Numbered from the stretch's first letter, positions 18,266 through 26,760 are shown. The stretch: DNA of 64,000 nt from Alteromonas lipotrueae (GCF_019249215.1 NZ_JAESDI010000016.1:40618-104617); one strand, 5' to 3'. Program-made: numbers and translations. Notes: generated by a model not told the origin, from the sequence alone.

Positions 18266-18282
18266 TTCACTCCAAATTTACT
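18266..18282 (+). promoter_or_regulatory. TTCACT-N5-TTTACT repeat upstream of the S41 peptidase
   Basis: TTCACT at 18266-18271 and TTTACT at 18277-18282 with 11-nt period, facing the peptidase gene. The spacing to the ATG at 18351 (68 nt) matches the 50-79 nt seen at the other sites, which favours that start. Confidence 0.5.
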
Positions 18283-18350
18283 TAAGAGTACTGATGATTG
18301 TTAGTTCATTCAATAAACGAGGTAATAACGTGCATCAAATGGAAAGAAAC

Positions 18351-19388
18351 ATGAATCGAAAAAATTTATTCTGGCTGAGAGATATTAGCATCTGCCTTAA
18401 AAGTAGAAAGCACGACATTATTTTGCTTTTTTCACTGTTTCTTCTGAGTACAACTCAATCCTTTGCACAATATGAACCTGTTGAACAGGTTCAGTTTAAC
18501 AACCAGATAAAACTTGAATTAGTTGATGAATTGATAGATAAAATTAGTCATAACTACGTAGAAATTGATAAAATTGAAATTATTATCAATGAGTTAGAAA
18601 GTGTTAAACATGATAAAGCGTTCGCGAACGTAAAATACCGGCAGGATTTTACAACGTTTATAAATAAAGTCCTTCAAAAAAATGACCAGCATTTTTCTGT
18701 CTCAAGCAACCCTGAAATTAGTGGGTTACAAAAAAAAGAAACATGGTTTGAAAAGCTAGCGAGGCTCGATTTCGGTTTTGAACGTGTTGAAGTCTCTGAA
18801 GAAAATATAGGTTTCCTAAGTTTTTGGGGGTTTGCTGACCTCAACGAGACTTCAAAAGAAGTGATTTCAAATCACATGCAAGCAATTGAAAATGTAGATG
18901 GCCTTATCATTGATTTACGAGAGAATGGTGGTGGCAGCGCGCAAACTGTTCAGTACATATCAAGCTTTTTTTTGGAGGCTCGACAGCACCTAAATACCTT
19001 TTACTCGAGAGCTTCTGATAGCTTCGAAGAATTTTATACAGATCCTGCCATTGATTTCCCTCATTTAAGTCAAATCCCAATAGTCATAATTATTGGGCCA
19101 AATACGTTTTCAGCTGCCGAAGAGTTTGCTTATAACTTCAAACATATGTCTCGTGCGTTGGTCATTGGAAAACCCAGTAAAGGAGGCGCCAATCCTTGGC
19201 ATTACTTTGAGCTCAAGTATGGACTGCGAATTGCCATACCAACGGCAAAAGCCATCAACCCTATTACCCAAACAAATTGGGAAGGTATTGGTGTAGAGCC
19301 ACATCTATATACAGAGCCTGAAGATGCAGAACAGAAAGCCACTGCGCTATTAGTCACGAAGTTGCACGGTAAAAAGAAAGGTTACTAA
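18351..19388 (+). CDS. S41 family peptidase, exported
   Basis: A 345-residue protein with an N-terminal hydrophobic signal segment (IILLFSLFLLSTTQSFA) and a C-terminal tail-specific-protease (S41) domain. Motifs visible are IDLRENGGGSAQTV, the nucleophile region GPNTFSAAEEF and a late VIGKPSKGGAN stretch. No PDZ domain is evident, so it resembles the short Bacteroides/tricorn-like S41 hydrolases rather than CtpA/Prc. Several in-frame starts exist (ATG 18294, GTG 18330, ATG 18351); GGAAAG before 18351 and the position of the upstream repeat favour the last. It is followed by a DJ-1-like gene 64 nt downstream. Confidence 0.85.
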   Translation: MNRKNLFWLRDISICLKSRKHDIILLFSLFLLSTTQSFAQYEPVEQVQFNNQIKLELVDELIDKISHNYVEIDKIEIIINELESVKHDKAFANVKYRQDFTTFINKVLQKNDQHFSVSSNPEISGLQKKETWFEKLARLDFGFERVEVSEENIGFLSFWGFADLNETSKEVISNHMQAIENVDGLIIDLRENGGGSAQTVQYISSFFLEARQHLNTFYSRASDSFEEFYTDPAIDFPHLSQIPIVIIIGPNTFSAAEEFAYNFKHMSRALVIGKPSKGGANPWHYFELKYGLRIAIPTAKAINPITQTNWEGIGVEPHLYTEPEDAEQKATALLVTKLHGKKKGY

Positions 19389-19452
19389 TCACAATAATTG
19401 ACCTCAAATTGACTTCTCTTTCAACAAAATAACACTTTTTAAAGGAATCAGT

Positions 19453-20517
19453 ATGTTTAAAAAGATTGGTCTTATAATCCTTACTCTGGTTATTGGCATA
19501 TCTGGCTTTATTGTGTGGTTTTTTAGTCTTCTTGGAAACGAGCTAAAAGCTGACTTTAGCCAACAACAACCGCAAGATATTCGCTATATATCCGAGGGCG
19601 TTAACGATAGTCGCGGACGTATTCTAGCAGTGCTGACTAGTGAAGAGACATTAGGTGCGACGGGGAAAACTACAGGTTATGAACTTACTGAACTTGCGCG
19701 GGCGTTCTACGTTTTCCAAGCTAATGGGTTCAGCGTTGATATAGCCAGTGTTCAGGGTGGCGAACCCCCAATGGTGATAGACACCGATGATATGGGCAAG
19801 TTTGACTATGCTTTTTTGAATGATGATGAAGCAATGCATAAAGTAAAAAATTCTTTTGCTATTGAAAGCGCAAACTTAGCAAACTACGACGGTATATACT
19901 TCGTTGGCGGTAAGGGTGCAATGTTCGACTTCTCAAATAACGCAGGTATCAAGGCTGCCGTGTCTCATTTTTGGCAAACGAAAAAAGTTATTGTTGCCGT
20001 ATGTCATGGACCAGCAGCGTTCGTTGATGTTGTTTCCGACACGGGTCAATATTTTCTTGAAAACAAAAGAGTTTCCGCTTTTACAAATTCCGAAGAGCTG
20101 TTTTTAATACCCAATGCTAAAAATATTTTCCCCTTTTTATTAGAAACAAAATTGAGTGAACAAGGTGCCACTTTTATCGCCGGTGAAAATTATCTTAATC
20201 AAGTCAGTGTTCACGACAACTTAATTACTGGACAAAACCCTTGGTCTGTTTGGGAAGTCGCTGAAGAGACGGTTAAGGCATTGGGTTACAAGCCATTGCC
20301 TAGAGTAAAAACGGCGGAAGAAAATAGTATTCAGATTTTGACAATTTTTGTTAATCAAGGCCAAGAGGACGCTCTTAGACGCATAAGCGAGATTAACCAA
20401 AACCCGAGCGCAAACATAAGTAGGCTTACCATTGCTACCCACGCTCTTGTCGCTGGTATTAAAGGGGAGCTTTATAAGTCGTCTCAATTGCTGACGCTTT
20501 TAAACGCAGTTGAGTAA
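19453..20517 (+). CDS. Membrane-anchored DJ-1/PfpI family protein
   Basis: The 354-residue protein starts with a transmembrane anchor (residues about 5-28) followed by a DJ-1/PfpI (type 1 glutamine amidotransferase-like) domain. The nucleophile elbow is VAVCHGPAAF, with the acidic partner in YELTELARAF and the conserved YDGIYFVGGKGAMFD. Relatives include Hsp31-like glyoxalases and chaperones. About 70 C-terminal residues after the domain look helical and are not recognised. AAGGAA precedes the ATG. It probably shares a transcript with the S41 peptidase and belongs with the adjacent two-component cluster. Confidence 0.87.
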   Translation: MFKKIGLIILTLVIGISGFIVWFFSLLGNELKADFSQQQPQDIRYISEGVNDSRGRILAVLTSEETLGATGKTTGYELTELARAFYVFQANGFSVDIASVQGGEPPMVIDTDDMGKFDYAFLNDDEAMHKVKNSFAIESANLANYDGIYFVGGKGAMFDFSNNAGIKAAVSHFWQTKKVIVAVCHGPAAFVDVVSDTGQYFLENKRVSAFTNSEELFLIPNAKNIFPFLLETKLSEQGATFIAGENYLNQVSVHDNLITGQNPWSVWEVAEETVKALGYKPLPRVKTAEENSIQILTIFVNQGQEDALRRISEINQNPSANISRLTIATHALVAGIKGELYKSSQLLTLLNAVE

Positions 20518-20932
20518 CGCGAATAATGAAATCAAACCTATTTATTACGTTAATCGATTATCCAAATAGACAATTCACTATACGCCCCTACTCCGGTATA
20601 AGATTTTAAACGCACTATAACTCAGCGGGTCTTGACCTTAGAAAGTTGCGAGGAGGCAACCTTATAGTTCGTTGCGTGTGTCCAAAGCGTCGAGGGCAAA
20701 TTGCTGCTTTATTAGCTGGTGATGTTGTGAGTTCAAATAATAACAAACGTACAGACTCAATTTCAGAGGAGGATTGGCTTTTAATGGCAAGCGCGCCTAG
20801 TGACTTTGTATTATGTTTTACAAACGGCATGTGTAAAAATTTTCCAAAGGAAGAGATAAAAGGATACTCGTTGCCGTAATTAATTGCTCACAACCGCGAC
20901 CATACCGAGAATCTACAACTATTTTTTAGATC
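20518..20932. other. Intergenic region with a start-less reading frame
   Basis: A plus-strand frame open from about 20610 to 20879 encodes a basic stretch (RGGNLIVRCVCPKRRGQIAA) followed by an acidic part (SISEEDWLLMASAPSDF). It has no ATG; the only conventional start is a TTG at 20646 without a good ribosome binding site, though GAGGAGG follows it. It may be the remnant of a small gene. Nothing else stands out here. Confidence 0.35.
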
Positions 20933-20973
20933 AAAAAAAGCCCAACTTCTTTTTTATTGCGAAGTCGGGCTTC
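20933..20973 (-). terminator. Intrinsic terminator downstream of the outer-membrane protein gene
   Basis: On the minus strand AGCCCGACTTC pairs with GAAGTTGGGCT (one mismatch) around an A-rich loop and is followed by TTTTTTT. It lies 30 nt past the stop of the barrel protein gene. Confidence 0.85.
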
Positions 20974-21002
20974 AGTATATTAATTTGGGCGTAATTACTT
21001 GA

Positions 21003-21584
21003 TTAGAATTCGTATCTTATACTCATGTTTACGATTTCTTGGTCAGAGTACTTCGTATATTCAATGCCCCCTACCCCCCCCAAAAGGTCGTATAGAGCAC
21101 CAAACCTATATGCTTTTTGGTCGGCGTCACCATCCCAATTTTGTACTTCGAAACCACCAAAGATCTCTAAGTTTTCGGTTAATTGGTAGCGAACGTTTGT
21201 AGCGGCACTAAAAAAGTCTGTTTCAGCGCTTGCAGAATCATTATTACGGGTGCCCGTCATATCAAAATTACCCAAGCCCAGTCTGTAATCAAGTGTCAGT
21301 TTGGGTGAAAAATTATGGATGTATCCCCCCGAGAACTGCCGTTGCACTACATCAAGCTTGAACCCATCATGAGAATCTGAAGAATCGGTATGCTTGTATT
21401 CAACAAAAAAGCCATACCCCAGCTCACCACTTACTCTGAGTTCATATCCATTTAGATTAAATGATTCAAGATCGGCTATTTCTGTTTTTACAAAGCCAGC
21501 CTGCAGGAAACTATAAGAAGGTTGAGCCGCATGTGCGAAACCGCAAAACGATAAGCACAAGGTAGGGAGAATAAGTTTATACAT
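21003..21584 (-). CDS. Outer-membrane beta-barrel protein
   Basis: A 193-residue protein with a cleavable signal peptide (cleavage after FAHA, residue 19) and an alternating polar/hydrophobic pattern ending in IRYEF, the C-terminal aromatic typical of BAM substrates. Repeated strands such as GYGFFVEYKH, FSGGYIHNF, LTLDYRLGLGNFD and GGIEYTKY suggest an eight-stranded OmpA/OmpX-like barrel. Function is unknown. It is divergent from the serine hydrolase lipoprotein gene; both face TTCACC-type repeats in the shared 190-nt gap, so both may be targets of the neighbouring response regulator. Confidence 0.82.
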   Translation of the reverse strand: MYKLILPTLCLSFCGFAHAAQPSYSFLQAGFVKTEIADLESFNLNGYELRVSGELGYGFFVEYKHTDSSDSHDGFKLDVVQRQFSGGYIHNFSPKLTLDYRLGLGNFDMTGTRNNDSASAETDFFSAATNVRYQLTENLEIFGGFEVQNWDGDADQKAYRFGALYDLLGGVGGIEYTKYSDQEIVNMSIRYEF

Positions 21585-21634
21585 GTTTGTCCTTTATAAG
21601 TTTATCTAAACGACCTAAAGGCTAGCAACTCGAT

Positions 21635-21651
21635 GGTGAATTGAAGGTGAA
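21635..21651 (-). promoter_or_regulatory. TTCACC-N5-TTCACC direct repeat upstream of the barrel protein gene
   Basis: A perfect direct repeat: GGTGAA at 21635-21640 and again at 21646-21651 on the plus strand, 11-nt period, ending 50 nt before the ATG. It is the best example of the set. Confidence 0.6.
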
Positions 21652-21698
21652 GGCACTATCGACAAAAAAACCAAGTCAAACTTTATTATCCATATTCG

Positions 21699-21715
21699 TT
21701 CACCCTTATTTCACT
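21699..21715 (+). promoter_or_regulatory. TTCACC-N5-TTCACT direct repeat upstream of the serine hydrolase
   Basis: TTCACC at 21699-21704 and TTCACT at 21710-21715, 11-nt period, facing the serine hydrolase gene and ending 59 nt before its ATG. Confidence 0.55.
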
Positions 21716-21774
21716 TTGCATATCTTAGTATTCGCTTACTACGAAACGGTACATTACTTATGAGGATATAAAAT

Positions 21775-22944
21775 ATGACAGGCAGAAAAATGTTACAAAA
21801 AACGTTGATCGCAAGTGTTGTGTGTTTAGGTTTAGCTGCTTGCGGATCAAGTAGCAATTCAACTGCGCCAATTATCCCAAGCCCACAACCTGCGCCAAAC
21901 GTTGATTATCAGGAAATGCTACAAGCGGCAGTAAATTCTGGTGTGCCCGGGGTAGTAATGGCAATTGAAAGCCCCGAAATAGACTTTATTGGGGCAGCTG
22001 GGGTTGCCGATATTGACACTCAAGCACCTATGCAAACGTATCATCAAATGCCAACAGGCAGTTCAGGCAAAAAAGCCACGGCCTTATTAGTTGCTATGCT
22101 GCACGAAGAAGGCATGCTGGATATGGACGATCCAATATCAACATGGTTGCCCACGACTATTTTGTCTCGTATTGAAAATAGCGAGAGCATGACCCTCCGT
22201 CAGTTGTTAAACCACACTGCTGGTGTTTGGGATTACTTAGGTGACGGTAGTTCTGACGAATGGTTTGAAGCTATTATTGATGATCCGACATCAGTGAAAA
22301 CTGATATTTTTGCTTTGCAGTTTGCACTTGATCAGCCCGCATACTTTGCGCCTGGCGAGGCCTTTAACTATTCCAATACTGGCTATTTATTAGCAGGTCT
22401 AATTCTTGATGAGGTACTAGGCGAGCATCACCATACCGCCATGCGCGAGCGTTTATTTATAGGTTTGGGAATGAACAATACTTATTATAATGGCCTTGAA
22501 AAGGACATGGGCAGCATTATTTCTGGGTACGCAGAATTTGATGATGAAATTGAAAACACGAAGTTCATTTACGAAAACATCGGTGTTGCCGATGCGCCAT
22601 TAGTGTCTACAGTAGAAGATATGTCACTTTTATTGCGTGCCATCGTGAGTGAAAACTCAAACCTAGATTCCGCAATAACTGAACACTTATTTGCCAGTAA
22701 CCGTCTTGTTCAGGTTAACAGTGAAACGCAATACGGCTTGGGGATATTTTATCAAAACATAAATGGTAAAGACGTATATCACCATGGTGGCGGCGACCCC
22801 GGTTATATTACTGAAAACTATTATGTGGCAGACAGCGATCTCACGTTAACCGTATTTTTTAACTGCAGTGGCTATGAAGATTGCCAAGCTCCGGCGGCAA
22901 ACTTTATGAATAGTGTACTTGTAACTATTTTCGAGGTTAACTAG
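21775..22944 (+). CDS. Beta-lactamase-fold serine hydrolase, lipoprotein
   Basis: A 389-residue protein of the class C beta-lactamase/esterase family. It begins with a lipoprotein signal ending LGLAAC (lipobox) and a Pro/Ser-rich linker. The catalytic SxxK is in TGSSGKKA, the second motif YSN in FNYSNTGYL, and the third is HHGGGDPGY in place of KTG, typical of esterases and D-aminopeptidases of this family rather than true beta-lactamases. GAGGAT precedes the ATG. It is predicted to be membrane-anchored and to act on cell-envelope or ester substrates. It is the last gene before tRNA-Ser copy 3. Confidence 0.88.
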   Translation: MTGRKMLQKTLIASVVCLGLAACGSSSNSTAPIIPSPQPAPNVDYQEMLQAAVNSGVPGVVMAIESPEIDFIGAAGVADIDTQAPMQTYHQMPTGSSGKKATALLVAMLHEEGMLDMDDPISTWLPTTILSRIENSESMTLRQLLNHTAGVWDYLGDGSSDEWFEAIIDDPTSVKTDIFALQFALDQPAYFAPGEAFNYSNTGYLLAGLILDEVLGEHHHTAMRERLFIGLGMNNTYYNGLEKDMGSIISGYAEFDDEIENTKFIYENIGVADAPLVSTVEDMSLLLRAIVSENSNLDSAITEHLFASNRLVQVNSETQYGLGIFYQNINGKDVYHHGGGDPGYITENYYVADSDLTLTVFFNCSGYEDCQAPAANFMNSVLVTIFEVN

Positions 22945-23018
22945 AAAGGCTAGCTAGCCTTTTCGTCGAAAGCGGGGGCTCCTCCCCGCGTTATCACATC
23001 AGTCTTTCTTTTAACCAT
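22945..23018. repeat. Palindrome and repeat remnant before tRNA-Ser copy 3
   Basis: An 18-bp perfect palindrome (AAAGGCTAG/CTAGCCTTT, 22945-22962) starts one base past the serine hydrolase stop. A GCGGGG/CCCCGC hairpin and the stretch CTTTCTTTTAACCATA follow, and the latter also precedes the terminator of copy 2. This looks like a worn copy of the T1/T2 repeat flank. Confidence 0.5.
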
Positions 23019-23044
23019 AAAAAAACCCGCAACAGTGTGCGGGT
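23019..23044 (-). terminator. Intrinsic terminator of tRNA-Ser copy 3
   Basis: Same ACCCGCA/TGCGGGT hairpin and T-run as at 8631 and 13244, immediately downstream of the tRNA on the minus strand. Confidence 0.85.
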
Positions 23045-23054
23045 TTCTAGAACT

Positions 23055-23146
23055 TGGCGGAGAGGGAGGGATTCGAACCCCCGGAAGGTTTGACCCTTCG
23101 CCTGATTTCAAGTCAGGTGCATTAAACCGAGCTCTGCCACCTCTCC
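23055..23146 (-). tRNA. tRNA-Ser (anticodon TGA), copy 3
   Basis: Identical over 92 nt to the copies at 8667 and 13281. It marks the right edge of the accessory zone: the conserved yccA-tus region follows directly. Confidence 0.97.
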
Positions 23147-23383
23147 AAGTGCTGCGTATCTTAATGATATTTTTATGACTGTAAAGTAAAAATTAAAAAA
23201 AATAAGTTAAGTGATGGCATTTCAAACAATTAGTGCGCTAATTGCGCGGTTGACACGTAATTCATACTTACTAACACTATTTTCATTTGAAACTACTTGA
23301 AAATGGGAACTAAAACCCATACAACATACACTAATAGTTAGTTTACCATTTTGGTTAAAGACAAAGTCCTTTTGGAGGAAACA

Positions 23384-24049
23384 ATGGATCAACGTTCGAT
23401 GTATTCAAGTGCATCTCAACCATCAGTGTTGCAAACGAACAAGGTTTTGCGCAACACCTATATGCTGCTTGCGATGACACTAGCGTTTAGTGCGGTTTGT
23501 GCCGGTGTTGCTATGGCTGTAGGTATTTCTCCTATGATGTCACTAGGCATGACCATTGGTGCATTCGTCACTTTATTTGTTGTACAAAAGAAAGCTGAAT
23601 CAGCTTCAGGTATTTATTGGGTATTTTTGTTCACCGGTTTAATGGGTGCTTCATTAGGTTACACGCTTAACTTTTATTTAGGTGTAGCAGGCCCAGGCTT
23701 AATCATGGAAGCGTTAGGTGCTACAGCGTTAGTATTCTTCGCTCTTTCTGGTTATGCACTTACTACCAAAAAAGATTTCTCGTTTATGGGCGGTTTCTTG
23801 GTTGTAGGTTTAGTTGTTGTGATTGTAGCGGCGATTGCGAATATGTTTTTCGCAGTACCTGCGGTAAGCTTGGCCATTAGCGCAGCTATCGTATTTATTA
23901 TGTCTGGTTTCATCTTGTTTGATACAAGCCGTATCATCAACGGTGGCGAGACAAACTACATCCGCGCAACGGTTTCTTTATACTTGAACATTTATAACTT
24001 GTTCACGTCTATGCTTCACCTTCTAGGTGCATTTGGCGGCGACGACTAA
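23384..24049 (+). CDS. yccA: Bax inhibitor-1 family protein (YccA-like)
   Basis: A 221-residue inner-membrane protein with seven hydrophobic helices and the BI-1/YccA family C-terminus (FILFDTSRIINGGETNYIRATVSLYLNIYNLF). In E. coli YccA modulates FtsH proteolysis. I use the ATG at 23384, preceded by GGAGGAA at good spacing; an upstream in-frame start would add 11 unconserved residues. A strong terminator lies 20 nt after the stop, so it is monocistronic. It sits next to the tus genes, as in many gammaproteobacteria. Confidence 0.95.
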   Translation: MDQRSMYSSASQPSVLQTNKVLRNTYMLLAMTLAFSAVCAGVAMAVGISPMMSLGMTIGAFVTLFVVQKKAESASGIYWVFLFTGLMGASLGYTLNFYLGVAGPGLIMEALGATALVFFALSGYALTTKKDFSFMGGFLVVGLVVVIVAAIANMFFAVPAVSLAISAAIVFIMSGFILFDTSRIINGGETNYIRATVSLYLNIYNLFTSMLHLLGAFGGDD

Positions 24050-24070
24050 GTTCAACGTAAGCGTTTAAAT

Positions 24071-24100
24071 AAACACCCCGTTACTGGGGTGTTTTTGTTT
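24071..24100 (+). terminator. Intrinsic terminator after yccA
   Basis: AACACCCC (24072-24079) pairs with GGGGTGTT (24086-24093) around a 6-nt loop, followed by TTTGTTT. Confidence 0.92.
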
Positions 24101-24175
24101 CTACGGCGCAGTTTTTATTACTAGAATAAACCTTAGATTTATCACTAAATTAATCACCAACCATATTGTAGAGTC

Positions 24176-24565
24176 ATGGCACACTATTCAATTTTAATAA
24201 CAAGTTCTCCTTATGAAGGTCAACATGCACAGCGTGCGGTTTCCTTTATCAATAGTGCTATTGCACAGGGGCATACTGTTAATAACGTCTTCTTCTATGG
24301 CCAAGGTGTGCATCATGCTAATGGCTTCATGGTAGAAGTAGGTGATGAGTTTTATCCACTGGCCGCGTGGAAAGCGCTTAAAAACGATCATGACATTACG
24401 CTGCTCCTTTGTATTACTGCCGCTGTTAAACGCGGCGTATTAGGCGAGCAGGAAGCTGCTAGCGCCGGGGTATCAGGTGCTAATGTGGCAGAGGGTTTTG
24501 AACAGGCTGGTTTAGGTGAATTTTTTACCGCGCTTCACGACTGCGATAAGGTGGTACAATTTTAA
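24176..24565 (+). CDS. tusD: Sulfurtransferase complex subunit TusD
   Basis: TusD receives persulfide sulfur from TusA within the TusBCD complex and passes it to TusE for 2-thiolation of U34 in tRNA Lys, Glu and Gln. The 129-residue DsrE-fold protein has the active cysteine in TLLLCITAAVKRG (about residue 79) and the family ending VVQF. Its stop overlaps the tusC start by one base (TAATG), indicating translational coupling. Order tusD-tusC-tusB matches other Gammaproteobacteria. Confidence 0.95.
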   Translation: MAHYSILITSSPYEGQHAQRAVSFINSAIAQGHTVNNVFFYGQGVHHANGFMVEVGDEFYPLAAWKALKNDHDITLLLCITAAVKRGVLGEQEAASAGVSGANVAEGFEQAGLGEFFTALHDCDKVVQF

Positions 24566-24927
24566 TGGCTACTTTACTGATTCGATTTACGCAACCCCCT
24601 TATCAATCTAGCACCAGCCAAGATGGGCTAGACTTTGCACTCGCTGCCACCAACTATGGCCATGAGATCATTGTGCTGTTCGAACAACAAGGTGTATTGC
24701 AGCTAACTAAAACTGAATCTGTTCGCGGAACAAAAAACCACAGTAAACGGTTAGGCTCCCTGCCCTTTTTCGATATTGAAGAATGTTACGTCTGCGAAGA
24801 AAGTTTAAGGCAGTCGCCTCTAGCTAACCAAAAACATGAGTTAATAGCGCAACTAGATGCTTCACTGTTATCAATTGATGAAAAGCTAGCACTGTGCGCG
24901 CGTGTAGACCATGTGGTGACCTTCTAA
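24565..24927 (+). CDS. tusC: Sulfurtransferase complex subunit TusC
   Basis: A 120-residue DsrF/TusC-like subunit of the TusBCD heterohexamer, which relays sulfur for tRNA wobble-uridine thiolation. Family features visible are the N-terminal LLIRFTQPPYQSS, GLDFALAATNYGHEIIVLF and the C-terminal DHVVTF. Both ends overlap neighbours by one base (TAATG junctions), so the three subunits are translated in a coupled way. Length fits the family. Confidence 0.94.
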   Translation: MATLLIRFTQPPYQSSTSQDGLDFALAATNYGHEIIVLFEQQGVLQLTKTESVRGTKNHSKRLGSLPFFDIEECYVCEESLRQSPLANQKHELIAQLDASLLSIDEKLALCARVDHVVTF

Positions 24928-25304
24928 TGCTCTTTATTGTAAAATCTTACCCGCTAAATGCTGTAGCGATTAAAACACTTCAGCAGGCGCTTAAAAGTGC
25001 TGATTCTGCCAACGCCCTTGTGCTAATAGACGACGGTGTGTATTACGCCCAACATTCTGATGACGGTTTGTTTTGCGGATTTGCGAATTTAGTTTCAGCG
25101 AGCTTAGGCTTAGCGAACACAATAAATGCCCGTGAAGATTTGCGCAGGGAGACAACAAGTATGTTCGCCTTACAAGAAGATATGGCGCTACGTGGGGTAA
25201 GTCGTTGGGTAAATGAAGGTGATAATAAAGTATCTGTCACGCCGATATCGTCCGATGAGTTAGTAACCCTTACAGATACTTTTTATCCTGTGGTGTACTT
25301 ATAA
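24927..25304 (+). CDS. tusB: Sulfurtransferase complex subunit TusB
   Basis: The third, smaller DsrH-like subunit of TusBCD. I take the ATG that overlaps the tusC stop by one base (MLFIVKSYPLN); a start 11 codons upstream would lie inside tusC and has no family support. The protein is 125 residues, somewhat longer than the 95 of E. coli TusB, with an extra acidic segment in the middle (about residues 60-85). VLIDDGVYYA and a late SRWVNEG stretch fit the family. About 160 nt separate it from tusE. Confidence 0.88.
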   Translation: MLFIVKSYPLNAVAIKTLQQALKSADSANALVLIDDGVYYAQHSDDGLFCGFANLVSASLGLANTINAREDLRRETTSMFALQEDMALRGVSRWVNEGDNKVSVTPISSDELVTLTDTFYPVVYL

Positions 25305-25463
25305 GTTACTTCTTAAGGTCGTTGTTCAAGCACTTAACTTAAATAAGGCGTTTAAACCTTTATCATTCATATTTGTACCTTTAAGCATCCACGTCTTTGC
25401 GCAGCAGTAAAACCTAACACTGACACGTACAATGCCCAATGCGTCAATTACAGAGCATTATTA

Positions 25464-25811
25464 ATGACCCAAGAACAGTTTCATTTTGAATTTAACGGCA
25501 CAGCCATCCCTACTGACAAAGCAGGTTATCTGCTTGATCATACCTTGTGGAGTGAAGATATGGTGCCAACCCTAGCAGAAAACGAAAACATTACACTCAG
25601 TGAGCCTCATTGGGAAGTTATTCGCTTTGTACGTCACTTTTATGAAGAGTTTGAAACTAGCCCTGCTATCCGTGCGCTAGTGAAAGCGATGGCAGCTAAA
25701 TATGGGCCAGAAAAAGGTAATAGCCGTTATTTACAACGTTTGTTCCCTAAAGGGCCAGCCAAGCAAGCTACCAAACTTGCTGGGTTACCTAAGCCTGCAA
25801 AGTGCTTGTAA
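25464..25811 (+). CDS. tusE: Sulfur relay protein TusE/DsrC
   Basis: TusE accepts persulfide sulfur from TusBCD and delivers it to the MnmA-tRNA complex. The 115-residue DsrC-family protein contains [37 protein letters not shown] and [27 protein letters not shown], with the essential penultimate cysteine. The second conserved cysteine of dissimilatory DsrC is absent, so it is the tRNA-type protein, not the sulfite reductase partner. It completes the tusDCB set upstream. Confidence 0.95.
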   Translation: MTQEQFHFEFNGTAIPTDKAGYLLDHTLWSEDMVPTLAENENITLSEPHWEVIRFVRHFYEEFETSPAIRALVKAMAAKYGPEKGNSRYLQRLFPKGPAKQATKLAGLPKPAKCL

Positions 25812-25870
25812 AACCAGTTTAAGCTAGCGCAAACGATTAGGCACTCATTAAGGTTAAAGAGGAGCAACAC

Positions 25871-26689
25871 ATGGATCTTATTTTCTTCGATTTAGACGGG
25901 ACGCTGTTAAATAGCGAATCACAAATTTCAAGCTTTACCCGTGAGACCTTAGCTCTGCTGAAACAGAACGGTATTGCATATACAGTAGCGACGGGCAGAA
26001 CCATGCTATCCGCTAACAGCATTATTGCAGAAGATAACTTTCTGCTGCCCCATATTTATAATAACGGTGTGGCTATATGGGACCCAACAGCCAATGCATT
26101 AACCCTCGAAAACCTAGTCAATACTAATGAGCTTGAATTCATTATTCATCTTGCGCATCAAAATGATATCACCCCTTTTGTTAACGTTATTGATGGCACA
26201 TCTCATGTTGTTTATCACCCCACGGCAAAACACCCAATAGAACAAAATTTACTAGACAAATATTTTAAAAAGACAAACGCAATACTTCGCCCGATAAGCC
26301 AACTTTCCCTTTCCGCTAAAATAACCAACATCAGTATGATTGGCGACAATACAACAGTTAGGAATATGTGGAAAACCATTAACGACGTTGAAAACCTTAT
26401 TGCGTATTCAGGGCCCGCAATAGAGGGAAATTCTTTTAGTTGGATGGATATTCACCACCGTGCAGCAAGTAAAGGTAGTGCGGTCATGAATTTGAAACAA
26501 CAACTGGGTGCTACCAATGTTATTTGTTTTGGCGACAGCGACAACGATTTAAGCATGTTTGAATTGGCTAATGAATGTTACGCCCCCGACAACGCTAAGA
26601 CTGTTATCAAAAACGCAGCCAGTGAAGTGATTGGACATCATAATGAAGACGGTGTAGCGCGCTTTCTCAGGCAGCGATTTTCACTTTAA
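25871..26689 (+). CDS. Cof-type HAD-IIB family hydrolase
   Basis: A 272-residue HAD superfamily phosphatase of the Cof/YbjI type. All four motifs are visible: FFDLDGTLL (residues 4-12, nucleophile and acid aspartates), TVATGR, the lysine in the cap/core region (HHRAASKGSAV) and GDSDNDLSMFELA. Such enzymes dephosphorylate sugar phosphates, FMN or pyridoxal phosphate; the substrate here cannot be predicted. AGAGGAGCAAC lies just before the ATG. It is convergent with serS. Confidence 0.93.
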   Translation: MDLIFFDLDGTLLNSESQISSFTRETLALLKQNGIAYTVATGRTMLSANSIIAEDNFLLPHIYNNGVAIWDPTANALTLENLVNTNELEFIIHLAHQNDITPFVNVIDGTSHVVYHPTAKHPIEQNLLDKYFKKTNAILRPISQLSLSAKITNISMIGDNTTVRNMWKTINDVENLIAYSGPAIEGNSFSWMDIHHRAASKGSAVMNLKQQLGATNVICFGDSDNDLSMFELANECYAPDNAKTVIKNAASEVIGHHNEDGVARFLRQRFSL

Positions 26690-26760
26690 TTAACAAGTAC
26701 TACACGGTAATACCAATGTACGAAGCCATTTGCCTTTAGCTATTTATATCCCACATACAA

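Noticed and set aside
8631..23044. Five recurring hairpins read as a CRISPR or REP array
   Set aside because: They are spaced by kilobases and each belongs to a tRNA-Ser gene or its fragment; there are no regular spacers and no cas genes.
8667..23146. Prophage or integrative element at tRNA-Ser
   Set aside because: No integrase, phage structural or conjugation gene is present between the tRNA copies.
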